DNA of 37,015 nt from Lachnospiraceae bacterium (GCA_017416465.1 JAFQCK010000016.1:1-37015); one strand, 5' to 3'. Shown: positions 16,746-24,489, numbered from the stretch's first letter. Numbers and translations are program-made. Notes: generated by a model from the sequence alone, not told the origin.

Positions 16746-17789
16746 TTACATTAGTGAAGCCATCGCAAACATATTCTCTTCTTCTGGTGTTGCCTCTCTA
16801 TCTTCCACCTGTCCCATCCTACTCTGTGCCATAGACATTAAAGAATTAACTTTATCCATCTCTGTCTCATCACACCAACCTTTTTCAATGCCTGCTTTAA
16901 CTACCTTCATATCATTTGTTATTTCTGCTAAAACTGCTCTAAGCTGTGTTTTAGTCTTAGCTGCTGCTATCTTTCTGGCAGTCTTACCAACATTCACACC
17001 TACCTTACCTGATACAGTTTCACTCTCTTCCTCAGATATATTTTCTGCTCCTTCTGATTCTGATGTTTCTTCAAGCTTTGTTTCTTCTTCCAACCATTTA
17101 TTATTAAATCCTTTGAAACGCTCTGAAAAGTGTTCTTTTAACTCTTGTTCTATCTTCTTTCGTTCTTCTAATTTTTTTAGCCTTATTTTTTCTGCATTAT
17201 CTGTCATATCTTGCAAAACTGAGCTTTTCTTTAATGGTCTGCTGACTGACCATCCACCCCAATTACCAAATTCATCACAAAACCATCCCTGACTTATAAT
17301 TTCTCTTCCCTGTGCAAGTTGCTGTTCTCTAAATCTCCTAGAAAAATCGTTCAGAAACTTAACATCTTCTTCAAATTGCTCCCTTGTTGCTTCATTTGTT
17401 CCTAGCTTACCTAAAAATTTAGGATTAATAACAAAATTAACATCTGATGAATTACCATAAGTTTGTCCATAACTTACTGTTCCAACAAAAAACTTTGTAC
17501 CACTAAGTCGTTTTTCCATATCACCAATAAACTCAAGTCCTGCCGATACAGAATCTGATATAGTTTTTTCGTAACTTACCCCATCAATATATTCTCTGCT
17601 ATAAGAAACTGTTTTTTGTTTAGATACATTTCCATTATCATCAATATTCCAATGACTAGTTCGTTCAGTTTCCCCTCCAAGCGAATTGTAATATGAACTG
17701 ACAACACTCTCTGCTCTTTGAATATCTTTTAATCTTTGTGAATTCTGATTATTTAATCCACTGTACGTTACATTAGATACAAGTGCCAT
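16746..17789 (-). CDS. DUF6033 family protein
   Basis: About 347 aa, soluble, no signal peptide. The N-terminus (SNVTYSGLNNQNSQRLKDI) leads to a segment YSREYIDGVSYEKTISDSV, then a compact GTVSYGQTYGNSSDVNFVINP region, FLNDFSRRFREQQ, and W-rich SQGWFCDEFGNWGGWS. These match DUF6033 as I know it. The C-terminal half is charged helix. The function is unknown; members usually travel with FlxA-like genes in Lachnospiraceae. The ATG at 17789 is chosen over that at 17795 because AAGGAGG lies 8 bases before it. The leader contains two alternative hairpins next to the ribosome binding site. Confidence 0.75.
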   Translation of the reverse strand: MALVSNVTYSGLNNQNSQRLKDIQRAESVVSSYYNSLGGETERTSHWNIDDNGNVSKQKTVSYSREYIDGVSYEKTISDSVSAGLEFIGDMEKRLSGTKFFVGTVSYGQTYGNSSDVNFVINPKFLGKLGTNEATREQFEEDVKFLNDFSRRFREQQLAQGREIISQGWFCDEFGNWGGWSVSRPLKKSSVLQDMTDNAEKIRLKKLEERKKIEQELKEHFSERFKGFNNKWLEEETKLEETSESEGAENISEEESETVSGKVGVNVGKTARKIAAAKTKTQLRAVLAEITNDMKVVKAGIEKGWCDETEMDKVNSLMSMAQSRMGQVEDREATPEEENMFAMASLM

Positions 17790-17797
17790 TCGCATAA

Positions 17798-17852
17798 CCT
17801 CCTTGTTTTCCGAAGGAAAATGTTCGCCCTAATAGGCAGAGTTTTTTCCTTC
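17798..17852 (-). promoter_or_regulatory. Leader with competing hairpins before DUF6033
   Basis: Hairpin A pairs GAAGGAAAA (17844-17852) with TTTTCCTTC (17812-17820). Hairpin B pairs TTTTCC with GGAAAA inside 17806-17820. They share the same TTTTCC segment, so only one can form at a time. B ends 1-2 bases before AAGGAGG (17798-17804). The sequence ACAAGGAGGT there also resembles a CsrA target. This suggests possible post-transcriptional control. Confidence 0.4.
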
Positions 17853-17943
17853 TTTTTTTTATTAGAAATCCATTTCTAAATATAAATGAACTTTACTTCT
17901 GTTATTTCTTATTTCGGAATTTGAAATTTCATACTAAATAGAC

Positions 17944-17975
17944 TTGTTGCGAAACGACCTTTTTATGTTGTAAAG
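17944..17975 (-). promoter_or_regulatory. LytTR-type site upstream of DUF6033/FlxA operon
   Basis: On the plus strand TTGTTGCGAAA at 17944-17954 and ATGTTGTAAAG at 17965-17975 are direct half-sites with a 21-bp period. The intervening CGACCTTTTT is identical to that in the site at 20187-20218. It lies 9 bases beyond the kinase stop and about 155 bases upstream of the DUF6033 start. Confidence 0.6.
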
Positions 17976-17984
17976 CAAATTTAT

Positions 17985-19349
17985 TCACATCATCAACATA
18001 ACCGTTAATGTAAATTTATTCTCATCCTGACTTATATCTATATCTCCATAATATTTCTGTGCCACTTTGCGAATGTTAACAAGACCAAAACCATGGCTAC
18101 TTTTATCTATCTTTGTTGTTTCCGGCAAACCTGTTTCAGCATCTATTTCTATTCTTTTTTTAATACAATTGACTACTTCCAACATGTATGCATTTTTCTT
18201 TCTATATGCAGATATAAAAACATAAGGATTTTTACACTCCTTTACTCCTTCAAATGCATTTTCAATCGCATTGTTTAAAATCACACTAACATCAAAGGCA
18301 TTGATACTTGTATCAACCGGATAAACAAATTTACACTCAAAATCAATTCCTTTTTCTTCTGCCTCTTTTTGCTTCTGTGTTAAAATCACATCTGTAATAG
18401 GATTTCCGGTCTTAATCCCCTCCACACTTACGCAATAAGTTATTTTCAGCTCAGCCAGATACTTTTCACATTCATCATTTTCATTCTTTAAAAAAAGATT
18501 TTCTAACACAGAAATATGGTTTCCCATATCATGTTTTAATGCTCGTATATCTTCATATAATTTCTCTACTTCACTGATATGCTGCTTTGTATTCTCTATT
18601 TGTTCCTCAATTAATATATTCACATTTTCCTCACGCTGCTTTTCCTTTATTTTCTGATAAATCACTATCTCAATAAAAATTGCAGCAAAGGAAACAATCT
18701 GATATATCACTCTCAATAATAAATACTCCGGATGAAGAACCCATACATAATTTCCTGTATCCTCCACGTACACATTAGAAAAGAAATTAAAAGAAAAATA
18801 ACCCATCATTACCGTCAACAAAGTTGCAAAAAGTAATAACAATTCTTTCCCTGATATATCTTCTTTTTTATCTATATACACTTTATGAATTAACTTAATT
18901 ACAAGGCACATTATCGTTATGGCAACACTATAATATAATAATTCTACTATGATATATGCAATCAATTGCTTTACAGGTTCCTTATACATATATGATGTAT
19001 TAATAAATAAATCAAACATAATATTCCTAAGTACCAATGCCACACCATAAACAACCCACCTAAGCAAATATATGGAAGTCGCCAAAAATATTTTCTGTTT
19101 GATGTTTCTCCTTTCCAACAAACACATCATAATATATGCCACAAATATCCCCGAAAGATATGGATAAGTAATCTCTTGTGGCACACAGTAAAATACAAGC
19201 ATCACTACCGAATAGCTTAATCCTACATATAAAGTTTTTTGATTCATAAATGGTTTCACAAACCTATACACTAGCCATCCTTCTACCAAAATGTTTATTA
19301 TCACTATTGTTCGGTTTGCCATCTCCCAATATGTTTCGATATTATCCAT
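17985..19349 (-). CDS. AgrC-like membrane histidine kinase (GHKL), second system
   Basis: About 455 aa. Six to seven hydrophobic segments span residues 12-232, then a coiled linker. The phosphoacceptor motif is ALKHDMGNHIS (His273), the N-box VILNNAIENAFEG (Asn360, Asn364), and the G-box HGFGLVNIR near the end. The ATG at 19349 has AAGGG upstream; a GTG at 19355 with AGAGGA is equally possible and would abut the response regulator stop. It is expected to phosphorylate the LytTR regulator encoded just before it. The signal is unknown. Confidence 0.88.
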   Translation of the reverse strand: MDNIETYWEMANRTIVIINILVEGWLVYRFVKPFMNQKTLYVGLSYSVVMLVFYCVPQEITYPYLSGIFVAYIMMCLLERRNIKQKIFLATSIYLLRWVVYGVALVLRNIMFDLFINTSYMYKEPVKQLIAYIIVELLYYSVAITIMCLVIKLIHKVYIDKKEDISGKELLLLFATLLTVMMGYFSFNFFSNVYVEDTGNYVWVLHPEYLLLRVIYQIVSFAAIFIEIVIYQKIKEKQREENVNILIEEQIENTKQHISEVEKLYEDIRALKHDMGNHISVLENLFLKNENDECEKYLAELKITYCVSVEGIKTGNPITDVILTQKQKEAEEKGIDFECKFVYPVDTSINAFDVSVILNNAIENAFEGVKECKNPYVFISAYRKKNAYMLEVVNCIKKRIEIDAETGLPETTKIDKSSHGFGLVNIRKVAQKYYGDIDISQDENKFTLTVMLMM

Positions 19350-19355
19350 AATCAC

Positions 19356-20063
19356 TTACCCTTTCCTCTGAATGTACTTTATATATTTCTTTACAAACTC
19401 AGGATAATTTTTCTTTGCCATAAGAACATTTCCCTTTTCCAGATAAATTGTAGTTGCATCATATTTTTCTACATACTTAAAATTGATAAGATATGCCCTA
19501 TGTGTTCTAAAAAAACTATCCCCTGCTAACGCTTCAAGGTCAGACATTTTTCCGTAATACTCTATTTCATCATTCATCTTATGGATAACAACCTTACGAT
19601 TGAACACCTCTGCATAAACAATTTCATCAAGTATAACTTTCGTATGCACACCACTATTGTTAATTAGCACATATTTCTCTTCCTTCGCTATTGTATCTGT
19701 GTTTCGCGAATTCCATTCATCTATTGCCCTATGAAGTACATCTGCAAACTTGGCTTCATCAATAGGCTTCACAATATAATTGAATGCTCCTACATCAAAT
19801 GCCTGAAATACATATTCTTCAATTGCAGTAACAAAGATAATTATCACTTTTTTATCTTTTTGTCGTAATTCTTTAGCTATTTCCATACCATTTTTGCCAG
19901 GCATCTGAATATCTAAAAATAATATATCTATATTCTTATCTGATAAAAGCAGTTCATCTCCTGATGAAAAGAATACGATTTCTGCTTTAGGATACTGCTT
20001 TTCTACCTTATTTCCTATTAACTCCCTGATATTCTTTTCATCATCACAAATTCCTATTCGCAT
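19356..20063 (-). CDS. AgrA-like LytTR response regulator, second system
   Basis: About 235 aa. The receiver domain has acidic CDDE (6-9), phospho-acceptor Asp51 in FLDIQMPG, and Lys in YIVKPID. The LytTR domain carries SFFRTHRAYLINF and ends with an AKKNYPEF segment. The ATG at 20063 has AAGGA about 10 bases upstream; a GTG at 20072 is the alternative. Its own upstream region (20187-20218) and that of the DUF6033 operon (17944-17975) hold nearly identical direct repeats, so both are probably its targets (inference). Confidence 0.9.
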   Translation of the reverse strand: MRIGICDDEKNIRELIGNKVEKQYPKAEIVFFSSGDELLLSDKNIDILFLDIQMPGKNGMEIAKELRQKDKKVIIIFVTAIEEYVFQAFDVGAFNYIVKPIDEAKFADVLHRAIDEWNSRNTDTIAKEEKYVLINNSGVHTKVILDEIVYAEVFNRKVVIHKMNDEIEYYGKMSDLEALAGDSFFRTHRAYLINFKYVEKYDATTIYLEKGNVLMAKKNYPEFVKKYIKYIQRKG

Positions 20064-20186
20064 ATGATTCACTTCCTTGTATAATTCTTATATTTTACAC
20101 TCACAAATTTGTGCTGTAGCTTGATTCGTATTTCATATCTGTTTCATACTTATTTATCGTAATCTATATAAGGATTCGATAATGTG

Positions 20187-20218
20187 ATGTTGTGAAACGA
20201 CCTTTTTATGTTGTGAAA
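20187..20218 (-). promoter_or_regulatory. LytTR-type site upstream of the second two-component operon
   Basis: ATGTTGTGAAA occurs at 20187-20197 and again at 20208-20218 (plus strand), a perfect 21-bp-period direct repeat separated by CGACCTTTTT. It lies about 125 bases before the response regulator start. A -10-like TATATA follows at about 20164-20169 with no good -35, which suits an activated promoter. Confidence 0.65.
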
Positions 20219-20243
20219 GTTCAAAAAAGTAGTAAATAACAAA

Positions 20244-20278
20244 GGTGGTATGTTACGATTTCCAAGTAACATACCACC
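20244..20278 (-). terminator. Strong stem-loop after the sensor stub
   Basis: Perfect 13-bp stem GGTGGTATGTTAC / GTAACATACCACC with a 9-base loop, 28 bases past the stop of the 182-aa ORF. It isolates that remnant from the second two-component operon. Confidence 0.8.
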
Positions 20279-20305
20279 CAAATATTTTTACACTTTTATA
20301 TATTT

Positions 20306-20854
20306 TTATGCCTTCATATCAAATCCTGATACAGAACTAATTGTAGAACTTAAAGACGACATTTTTGCAATAAAACTATCCGGAACAGTATCATAAATAA
20401 GAGTTGTTATACCATTTTCTACTGTAACAATCATCATTTTTAGTGTTATAGAAATACAGATTGCTACAATACTTGGTAAAATCAAAAATACACTAAAAAA
20501 ATCCATTACATATGTCATCATATTTGTTGCCGCTACAACCTGACTATCCGTTACAATCTCTTTTCCTGCTACAAAACTAAAACATACAAATAGCTGACAG
20601 GATGCTCCCTTACTAAAAAACATCCATTGCATACCTGCAAGCAATAATAAGTTTATAACATCACCTAACATATTGTTAAACTGATAATAGTTTTGTATCA
20701 CATCAAATATAACTAACTGGGCTATAAAATAAACAAAACTCCATAAAATAATCGTAATCTTTTTATTTCGCTTACTCTTAAGAAATCTGCTTGTAAATAA
20801 TCCACTGAAAATACTGTTAATTATATATATCAATGTGGATGACAAATTAAACAT
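20306..20854 (-). CDS. Membrane protein, truncated sensor-like stub
   Basis: 182 aa with about five hydrophobic segments. The first 100 residues resemble in layout the N-terminus of the kinase at 17985-19349 (short loop, R-F-x-K, then paired membrane helices). No kinase core follows; the C-terminus is DSFIAKMSSLSSTISSVSG. Its ATG overlaps the stop of the LytTR fragment upstream, the same regulator-kinase arrangement as in the intact system. I read it as the remnant or a rearranged form of a kinase, but a distinct small membrane protein cannot be excluded. Confidence 0.5.
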   Translation of the reverse strand: MFNLSSTLIYIINSIFSGLFTSRFLKSKRNKKITIILWSFVYFIAQLVIFDVIQNYYQFNNMLGDVINLLLLAGMQWMFFSKGASCQLFVCFSFVAGKEIVTDSQVVAATNMMTYVMDFFSVFLILPSIVAICISITLKMMIVTVENGITTLIYDTVPDSFIAKMSSLSSTISSVSGFDMKA

Positions 20855-21050
20855 TTACGATTCCTCCATTCTTTGCATATCTCATATATGCCTTGATAAA
20901 ATCTGCATACTTCTTCTGTGCAAGAATAATTGAATCTCCATTAATAATATCTATAGTATCCACATTATAAGCTGAAATTTTCTCCAAATTAACAAGATAC
21001 CCTCTGTGGCAGCGATAAAAAGAGTTTCCTAATTCACTTTCCGAAGCACC
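20847..21050 (-). pseudogene. LytTR domain fragment of a lost response regulator
   Basis: The frame reads ASESELGNSFYRCHRGYLVNL, then EKISAY, DIINGDSIILAQKKYADFIK and a stop. This is the C-terminal two thirds of a LytTR domain with no start and no receiver domain. Its 5' end runs into recombinase coding sequence in another frame. It would have been the partner of the sensor stub that follows. Confidence 0.8.
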
Positions 21051-21228
21051 TTTTCATCCACTTCTATAGGCTTTCTACCAGTGTACTTTCCTTTCTTCTT
21101 AGCCTGTTCAATTCCATCTCTTCTATTAGCTGCATGTTCACGTCTTGTAATCATTCTTTGAGTTACCACAATCTGAACCATTGTCACTCTTGTCATCGTA
21201 TCAACTAATACTTGACCATTTTGACTGA
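21029..21228 (-). pseudogene. Serine recombinase (resolvase) fragment
   Basis: Reads NGQVLVDTMTRVTMVQIVVTQ followed shortly by TRREHAANRRDGIEQAKKKG and KYTGRKPIEVDEKV. This is the E-R-x-x-x-x-x-R-x-x-x-G-I-x-x-A-K-x-x-G-x-Y-x-G-R-K-P block of resolvase/invertase proteins. The catalytic serine region is missing. It marks a past mobile-element event and is joined directly to the LytTR fragment. Confidence 0.75.
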
Positions 21229-21312
21229 TGATATTTCATTTATTCAATCTCCATTCCTTTATTCCAAACTATTTTCCATAATTATTTTTACCATGTCCTA
21301 TCCAATTAACGC

Positions 21313-22038
21313 TTATAGATTTAATTTTATTAATTCTTCAAATATTCTCATATTTGTACGGTTAAATTTAAGCGGCGTCACAGAAATATATCCGGATAAG
21401 GTCGCATTGATATCAATACTATTATCATCAGAATTTATTGGAACTTCTTTGTATGTTGGAAGATACATATCATTGCCTTGCGGAAGAAATTCGTCCACAT
21501 AAAATCGCTCCCCCATACGTGTAATACATATTCCTTTATGCTCAAGTGGAATATTTATATTATACAAGCTATTTTTTTTCATCAAATCATGGCAGATAAA
21601 GAAATCTTTGATTTCTTCCAATGCTTCTATAGCTTCGTCAAATCCACCCACTTTGGTTGAAAGGGCTATTGCCGGAATTCCAAAAGTAGCAGCCTCAAAC
21701 ATAGCACCTAAAGTACCTGAGTATAGCACATCAATTCCAAGATTTAAGCCTCGGTTAATGCCAGATATAACAAAATCGAATGTGCTATGCATGCCTTCCA
21801 ATGCAAAACGAACGCAATCTGCCGGAGAAGAATCTACCGTATAGGCTTTAATATCCGGATCATCAAAAGGAACCTGTTTTACTTCAAAGGCTTTCCGGAT
21901 TTCAATACAGTGACTTTTGCCGCTTTGTTCAAATTTTGGAACAACTACGGTCACCTCGCCGAATTGTTTTGCCCACTTAGCCAAAGGCAAAAGTACCTCA
22001 GAAGAAATGCTGTCATCATTGGTAATTAAGATTTTCAT
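21313..22038 (-). CDS. surE: 5'/3'-nucleotidase SurE
   Basis: 241 aa, normal length. The SurE metal site is complete: Asp8 and Asp9 in ITNDDS, Ser39 in EQSGKSH and Asn94 in SGINRGLNLG, with YSGTLGAMFEAA following. The enzyme removes phosphate from nucleoside monophosphates in the cytoplasm. ATG at 22038 has AGGAGG 6 bases upstream and starts 18 bases after the LUD gene, so it is probably the last gene of the ArsR operon. No clear terminator is visible after it. Confidence 0.93.
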   Translation of the reverse strand: MKILITNDDSISSEVLLPLAKWAKQFGEVTVVVPKFEQSGKSHCIEIRKAFEVKQVPFDDPDIKAYTVDSSPADCVRFALEGMHSTFDFVISGINRGLNLGIDVLYSGTLGAMFEAATFGIPAIALSTKVGGFDEAIEALEEIKDFFICHDLMKKNSLYNINIPLEHKGICITRMGERFYVDEFLPQGNDMYLPTYKEVPINSDDNSIDINATLSGYISVTPLKFNRTNMRIFEELIKLNL

Positions 22039-22056
22039 TGTACACCTCCTAGTTTT

Positions 22057-22671
22057 TTAATATCCTAACTCTTCGTGAATAAATATTACTTCATACTCTG
22101 CACCAGTTGGTTTGTCCCATAATACTGAAAGATTTCTGCAAATTCGCTCAGGACTTTTACAGTCATAGCATTTATCACCTTTGATAGCACAAGGCGTTTT
22201 TTTCTTTAATCGCATTGCATTGAGAGGTGCCGCAACATTACGTGCCCGATAAATGGCATCTTCAAGATTCTCAGTAACTTTATTAGTTCCTACAACCAAG
22301 TATATCTTAGCAGGACCATATGATATTGCAGCAACACGATTACCAGTATTATCAATATTTACGATTTCTCCTGTTTCAGCTATCGCATTGACCGAACTAA
22401 TGTATATTTCAGCACGTGATGCTGCGGTTCTAGTTTCCATTACAGACATATCACTTGGCCTTTCATCGTGCCAATAAACTATATTATGCTCTGAAAGACT
22501 ATCAAATAAATTCATTTGATAAAGAGTAACAGAACCGCCTAATCCCACTGTTTTTCCATCTATTTTCATATTCATATAAGCGGATGCTAACTCTTTGTTT
22601 TCAAACTCACTCACAATATATCCTTTTTGCTCCAAAACATCTTTTAGCTTTGTAAAATCATACTTTATCAT
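22057..22671 (-). CDS. LUD domain protein (LutC/YkgG-like)
   Basis: 204 aa. The LUD signature is present: VGLGGSVTLYQMNLFDSL, a GEIVNIDNTGNRVAAI strand-turn and IYLVVGTNKV. The C-terminus has a Cys cluster (CAIKGDKCYDC, PERICR) typical of the standalone DUF1121 branch, which may bind a metal or cluster. LUD proteins are linked to lactate oxidation (LutC), but standalone clostridial forms are uncharacterised. It follows the C_GCAxxG_C_C gene by 27 bases. A redox role inside an arsenic-responsive operon is possible but unproven. Confidence 0.8.
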   Translation of the reverse strand: MIKYDFTKLKDVLEQKGYIVSEFENKELASAYMNMKIDGKTVGLGGSVTLYQMNLFDSLSEHNIVYWHDERPSDMSVMETRTAASRAEIYISSVNAIAETGEIVNIDNTGNRVAAISYGPAKIYLVVGTNKVTENLEDAIYRARNVAAPLNAMRLKKKTPCAIKGDKCYDCKSPERICRNLSVLWDKPTGAEYEVIFIHEELGY

Positions 22672-22698
22672 ATTCTATTCTCACCGCCAAAATCATAA

Positions 22699-23142
22699 TT
22701 ACTGTATGCCCATCAATATATTTTCTGCAATTCTTGTCGCCGACTCAACCATTTTAGGACAAAACTCTGTAAATAATTTCTTTTCTAATGCCTCTTTAAT
22801 TCCTTCTTCAGTAGATAAATCACATCCCAACAATTCTTTACACATATACGAACCGTTTTCTTTTTTAAATTCCTCCATAAATCTATCTGTCACTTCATTA
22901 GTTTTTAAACGACTGTCATTATCTTGTTCTAAAGCCTGACCATACTTTAATCCTAAAGCCATAAGTGCTCCTGTGCACGCACCACAAACCTCACCTTTTC
23001 TCATTCCACTTCCAAAACAAGCTCCAATCTTTAGTGCTTGTTCTTCTGTTAAGCCCAGCTCTTCTGAAAATGCTGCAAACACCGCCTGTGAACAGTGAAA
23101 TTTTCTACCAAATAAATCATTTGCTTTTTCTATATGCGTCAA
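22699..23142 (-). CDS. C_GCAxxG_C_C family redox-type protein
   Basis: 147 aa. The family pattern is CSQAVFAAFSEELGL near the start, then GACFGSGMRKGEVCGACTG in the middle, with C-terminal CKELLGCD and FCPKMVE. The conserved Cys residues suggest disulfide or metal redox chemistry; the family has no firm biochemical role. The start is TTG at 23142, which shares bases with the previous stop (TTGA) and has AGAGGA 7 bases upstream, so translation is coupled to the DUF5714-ArsC gene. The Cys richness fits an operon handling thiophilic metalloids. Confidence 0.85.
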   Translation of the reverse strand: MTHIEKANDLFGRKFHCSQAVFAAFSEELGLTEEQALKIGACFGSGMRKGEVCGACTGALMALGLKYGQALEQDNDSRLKTNEVTDRFMEEFKKENGSYMCKELLGCDLSTEEGIKEALEKKLFTEFCPKMVESATRIAENILMGIQ

Positions 23143-24089
23143 TACATTATCCTCTCTTTCTCTTTTAATTGTAAAATCCTACTTTCAATTTCTTTTATAA
23201 TAATCTTAAATTCTTCATCAGACTTTCCTGTAGGGTCTTCCAATTCCCAATTATCATCAAATGCTCTACCTATAAAAGGACATCCAACATTACATCCCAT
23301 TGAAATTACAATATCAGGATTTGGAATATCAGAAATCAACTTTGAATACTGTGTCTGTTCCATATCTATATCATATAACTCTTTCATAATACGAACTGCA
23401 TCCTGATTAATTTGTGGTTTCGTTTCTGTACCGGCAGAATAAAATTCAAACACATCTGATGCAAAATGCTTTCCTAATGCCTCTGCAATCTGGCTACGAC
23501 ATGAATTATGTACACAAATAAATGCTATCTTTTTCTTTTTATTCTTGAAAAAAGGACATCTCTCGTTGATACACTGCTCATTCTTTTCACTAAAACAACA
23601 TTCAATTTTGCCACATTCCAATTCCACATCATAATTTGCATTTACATACTCTATTGCTTTTTGAAAACTTAAATAAGCATCTCTTTTACAACATCTAGGT
23701 CCACCTACTTGCGATAAACTGTATAACGCAGAAGATGTAAACTCCATGTGCTTTCCCCATGAAGCATCTGTGCTTAACGGACCTGTTCCGTCAATAATAG
23801 ATAGTGATGCTCCCATAGAACTTACAGCACCGCAAACACCCCACATTCCACAAGTTGCTCCGGGCATTTGTAATCCTCTTTTAAAAAGTTCATTCAAACT
23901 CTTTTGTAATTCAATCTTACCACCTGCATTATAAAAAGCAGTTAAAATTGATGCTCCATCTAATACATGATGTTCCGGTCCATGTATTCTGACAAAATTC
24001 TTATTTGCTATATTATTAAAAATCTCTATTGGATTCTTACTTTTTTCCTGTAGACAAGCTTCTACTATTTTTCTTGCTCTTTCTTCCAT
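23139..24089 (-). CDS. DUF5714-arsenate reductase (LMW phosphatase type) fusion
   Basis: About 316 aa. Residues 1-180 are DUF5714 (HGPEHHVLDGASILTAFYNA, CGMWGVCGAVSS, GGPRCCKRDAYL), with ten Cys including pairs at 133-134 and 164-165. Residues 187-316 are a low-molecular-weight-phosphatase arsenate reductase: P-loop CVHNSCRSQ (Cys192, Cys197, Arg198), EFYSAGTE, then MGCNVGCPF (Cys266, Cys270) and WELEDPTGKSDEEF. The Cys trio matches thioredoxin-coupled ArsC, which reduces arsenate to arsenite. ATG at 24089 is preferred over 24095 because GAGGTG lies 8 bases before it. The gene overlaps or abuts the arsR stop. The DUF5714 function is unknown. Confidence 0.88.
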   Translation of the reverse strand: MEERARKIVEACLQEKSKNPIEIFNNIANKNFVRIHGPEHHVLDGASILTAFYNAGGKIELQKSLNELFKRGLQMPGATCGMWGVCGAVSSMGASLSIIDGTGPLSTDASWGKHMEFTSSALYSLSQVGGPRCCKRDAYLSFQKAIEYVNANYDVELECGKIECCFSEKNEQCINERCPFFKNKKKKIAFICVHNSCRSQIAEALGKHFASDVFEFYSAGTETKPQINQDAVRIMKELYDIDMEQTQYSKLISDIPNPDIVISMGCNVGCPFIGRAFDDNWELEDPTGKSDEEFKIIIKEIESRILQLKEKERIMY

Positions 24090-24091
24090 AA

Positions 24092-24367
24092 TCATTTCAC
24101 CTCACCAATCTGTCTTATAAAATCACTAAATTTATTCCATACATCTGTATCTATAGAATAGTGATGCCATTTACCTTCTTTTCTGTCACTAACCAATCCA
24201 CAATCACACATGATTTTCATATGGTGTGATAAAGTGGGTTGTGTAATATCAAAAGCTTCCAGCAATTTACAACCACACTTTTCTCCATTAGATAACATTT
24301 GGATTATTTGCAAACGATTATTATCTCCAAGAGCTTTACAAATAACGGCTACATCAATTGTATTCAT
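24092..24367 (-). CDS. arsR: ArsR family metalloid-sensing repressor
   Basis: 91 aa winged helix. The metal site KCGCKLLE (Cys31, Cys33) sits at the recognition-helix entrance as in arsenite-sensing ArsR, and Cys54 and Cys56 (IMCDCG) may supply more thiols. The HTH is ITQPTLSHHMKIM. It would release DNA on binding arsenite or antimonite. The ATG at 24367 (GAGGTG upstream) is preferred over a GTG at 24382. It is the first gene of a five-gene operon and is flanked upstream by two matching dyads around a strong promoter. Confidence 0.9.
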   Translation of the reverse strand: MNTIDVAVICKALGDNNRLQIIQMLSNGEKCGCKLLEAFDITQPTLSHHMKIMCDCGLVSDRKEGKWHHYSIDTDVWNKFSDFIRQIGEVK

Positions 24368-24380
24368 CTTCAAGCACCTC

Positions 24381-24437
24381 ACATTGATATCTATCTATGT
24401 GTTGTATTTTATCAAATACATAGATATTTGTCAATGT
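24381..24437 (-). promoter_or_regulatory. Promoter and ArsR operators of the ars operon
   Basis: Minus strand: -35 TTGACA (24429-24434), 17-base spacer, -10 TAAAAT (24406-24411). Two 20-bp boxes, at 24381-24400 and 24418-24437, match each other in inverted orientation at about 16 of 20 positions. Each is itself a dyad of the form ACATTGATA-TATCTATGT. One covers the -35 and spacer and the other the region just after the -10, a good arrangement for repression. Confidence 0.75.
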
Positions 24438-24459
24438 ATTTAGTAATTAAACACATGCA

Positions 24460-24489
24460 AATAGACAGACCATTTTCGGCCTGTCTATT
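24460..24489 (-). terminator. Terminator of the metalloprotease gene
   Basis: Stem AATAGACAGACC / GGCCTGTCTATT (one G-U pair) with a 6-base loop, 55 bases past the metalloprotease stop and just before the ars promoter. Confidence 0.75.

Noticed and set aside
15665-20072. AgrD/AgrB-type autoinducer genes for either kinase
   Set aside because: No AgrB-like membrane protease or AgrD-like peptide is visible near the kinases; the 36-aa ORF lacks an amphipathic leader and charged tail of AgrD type.
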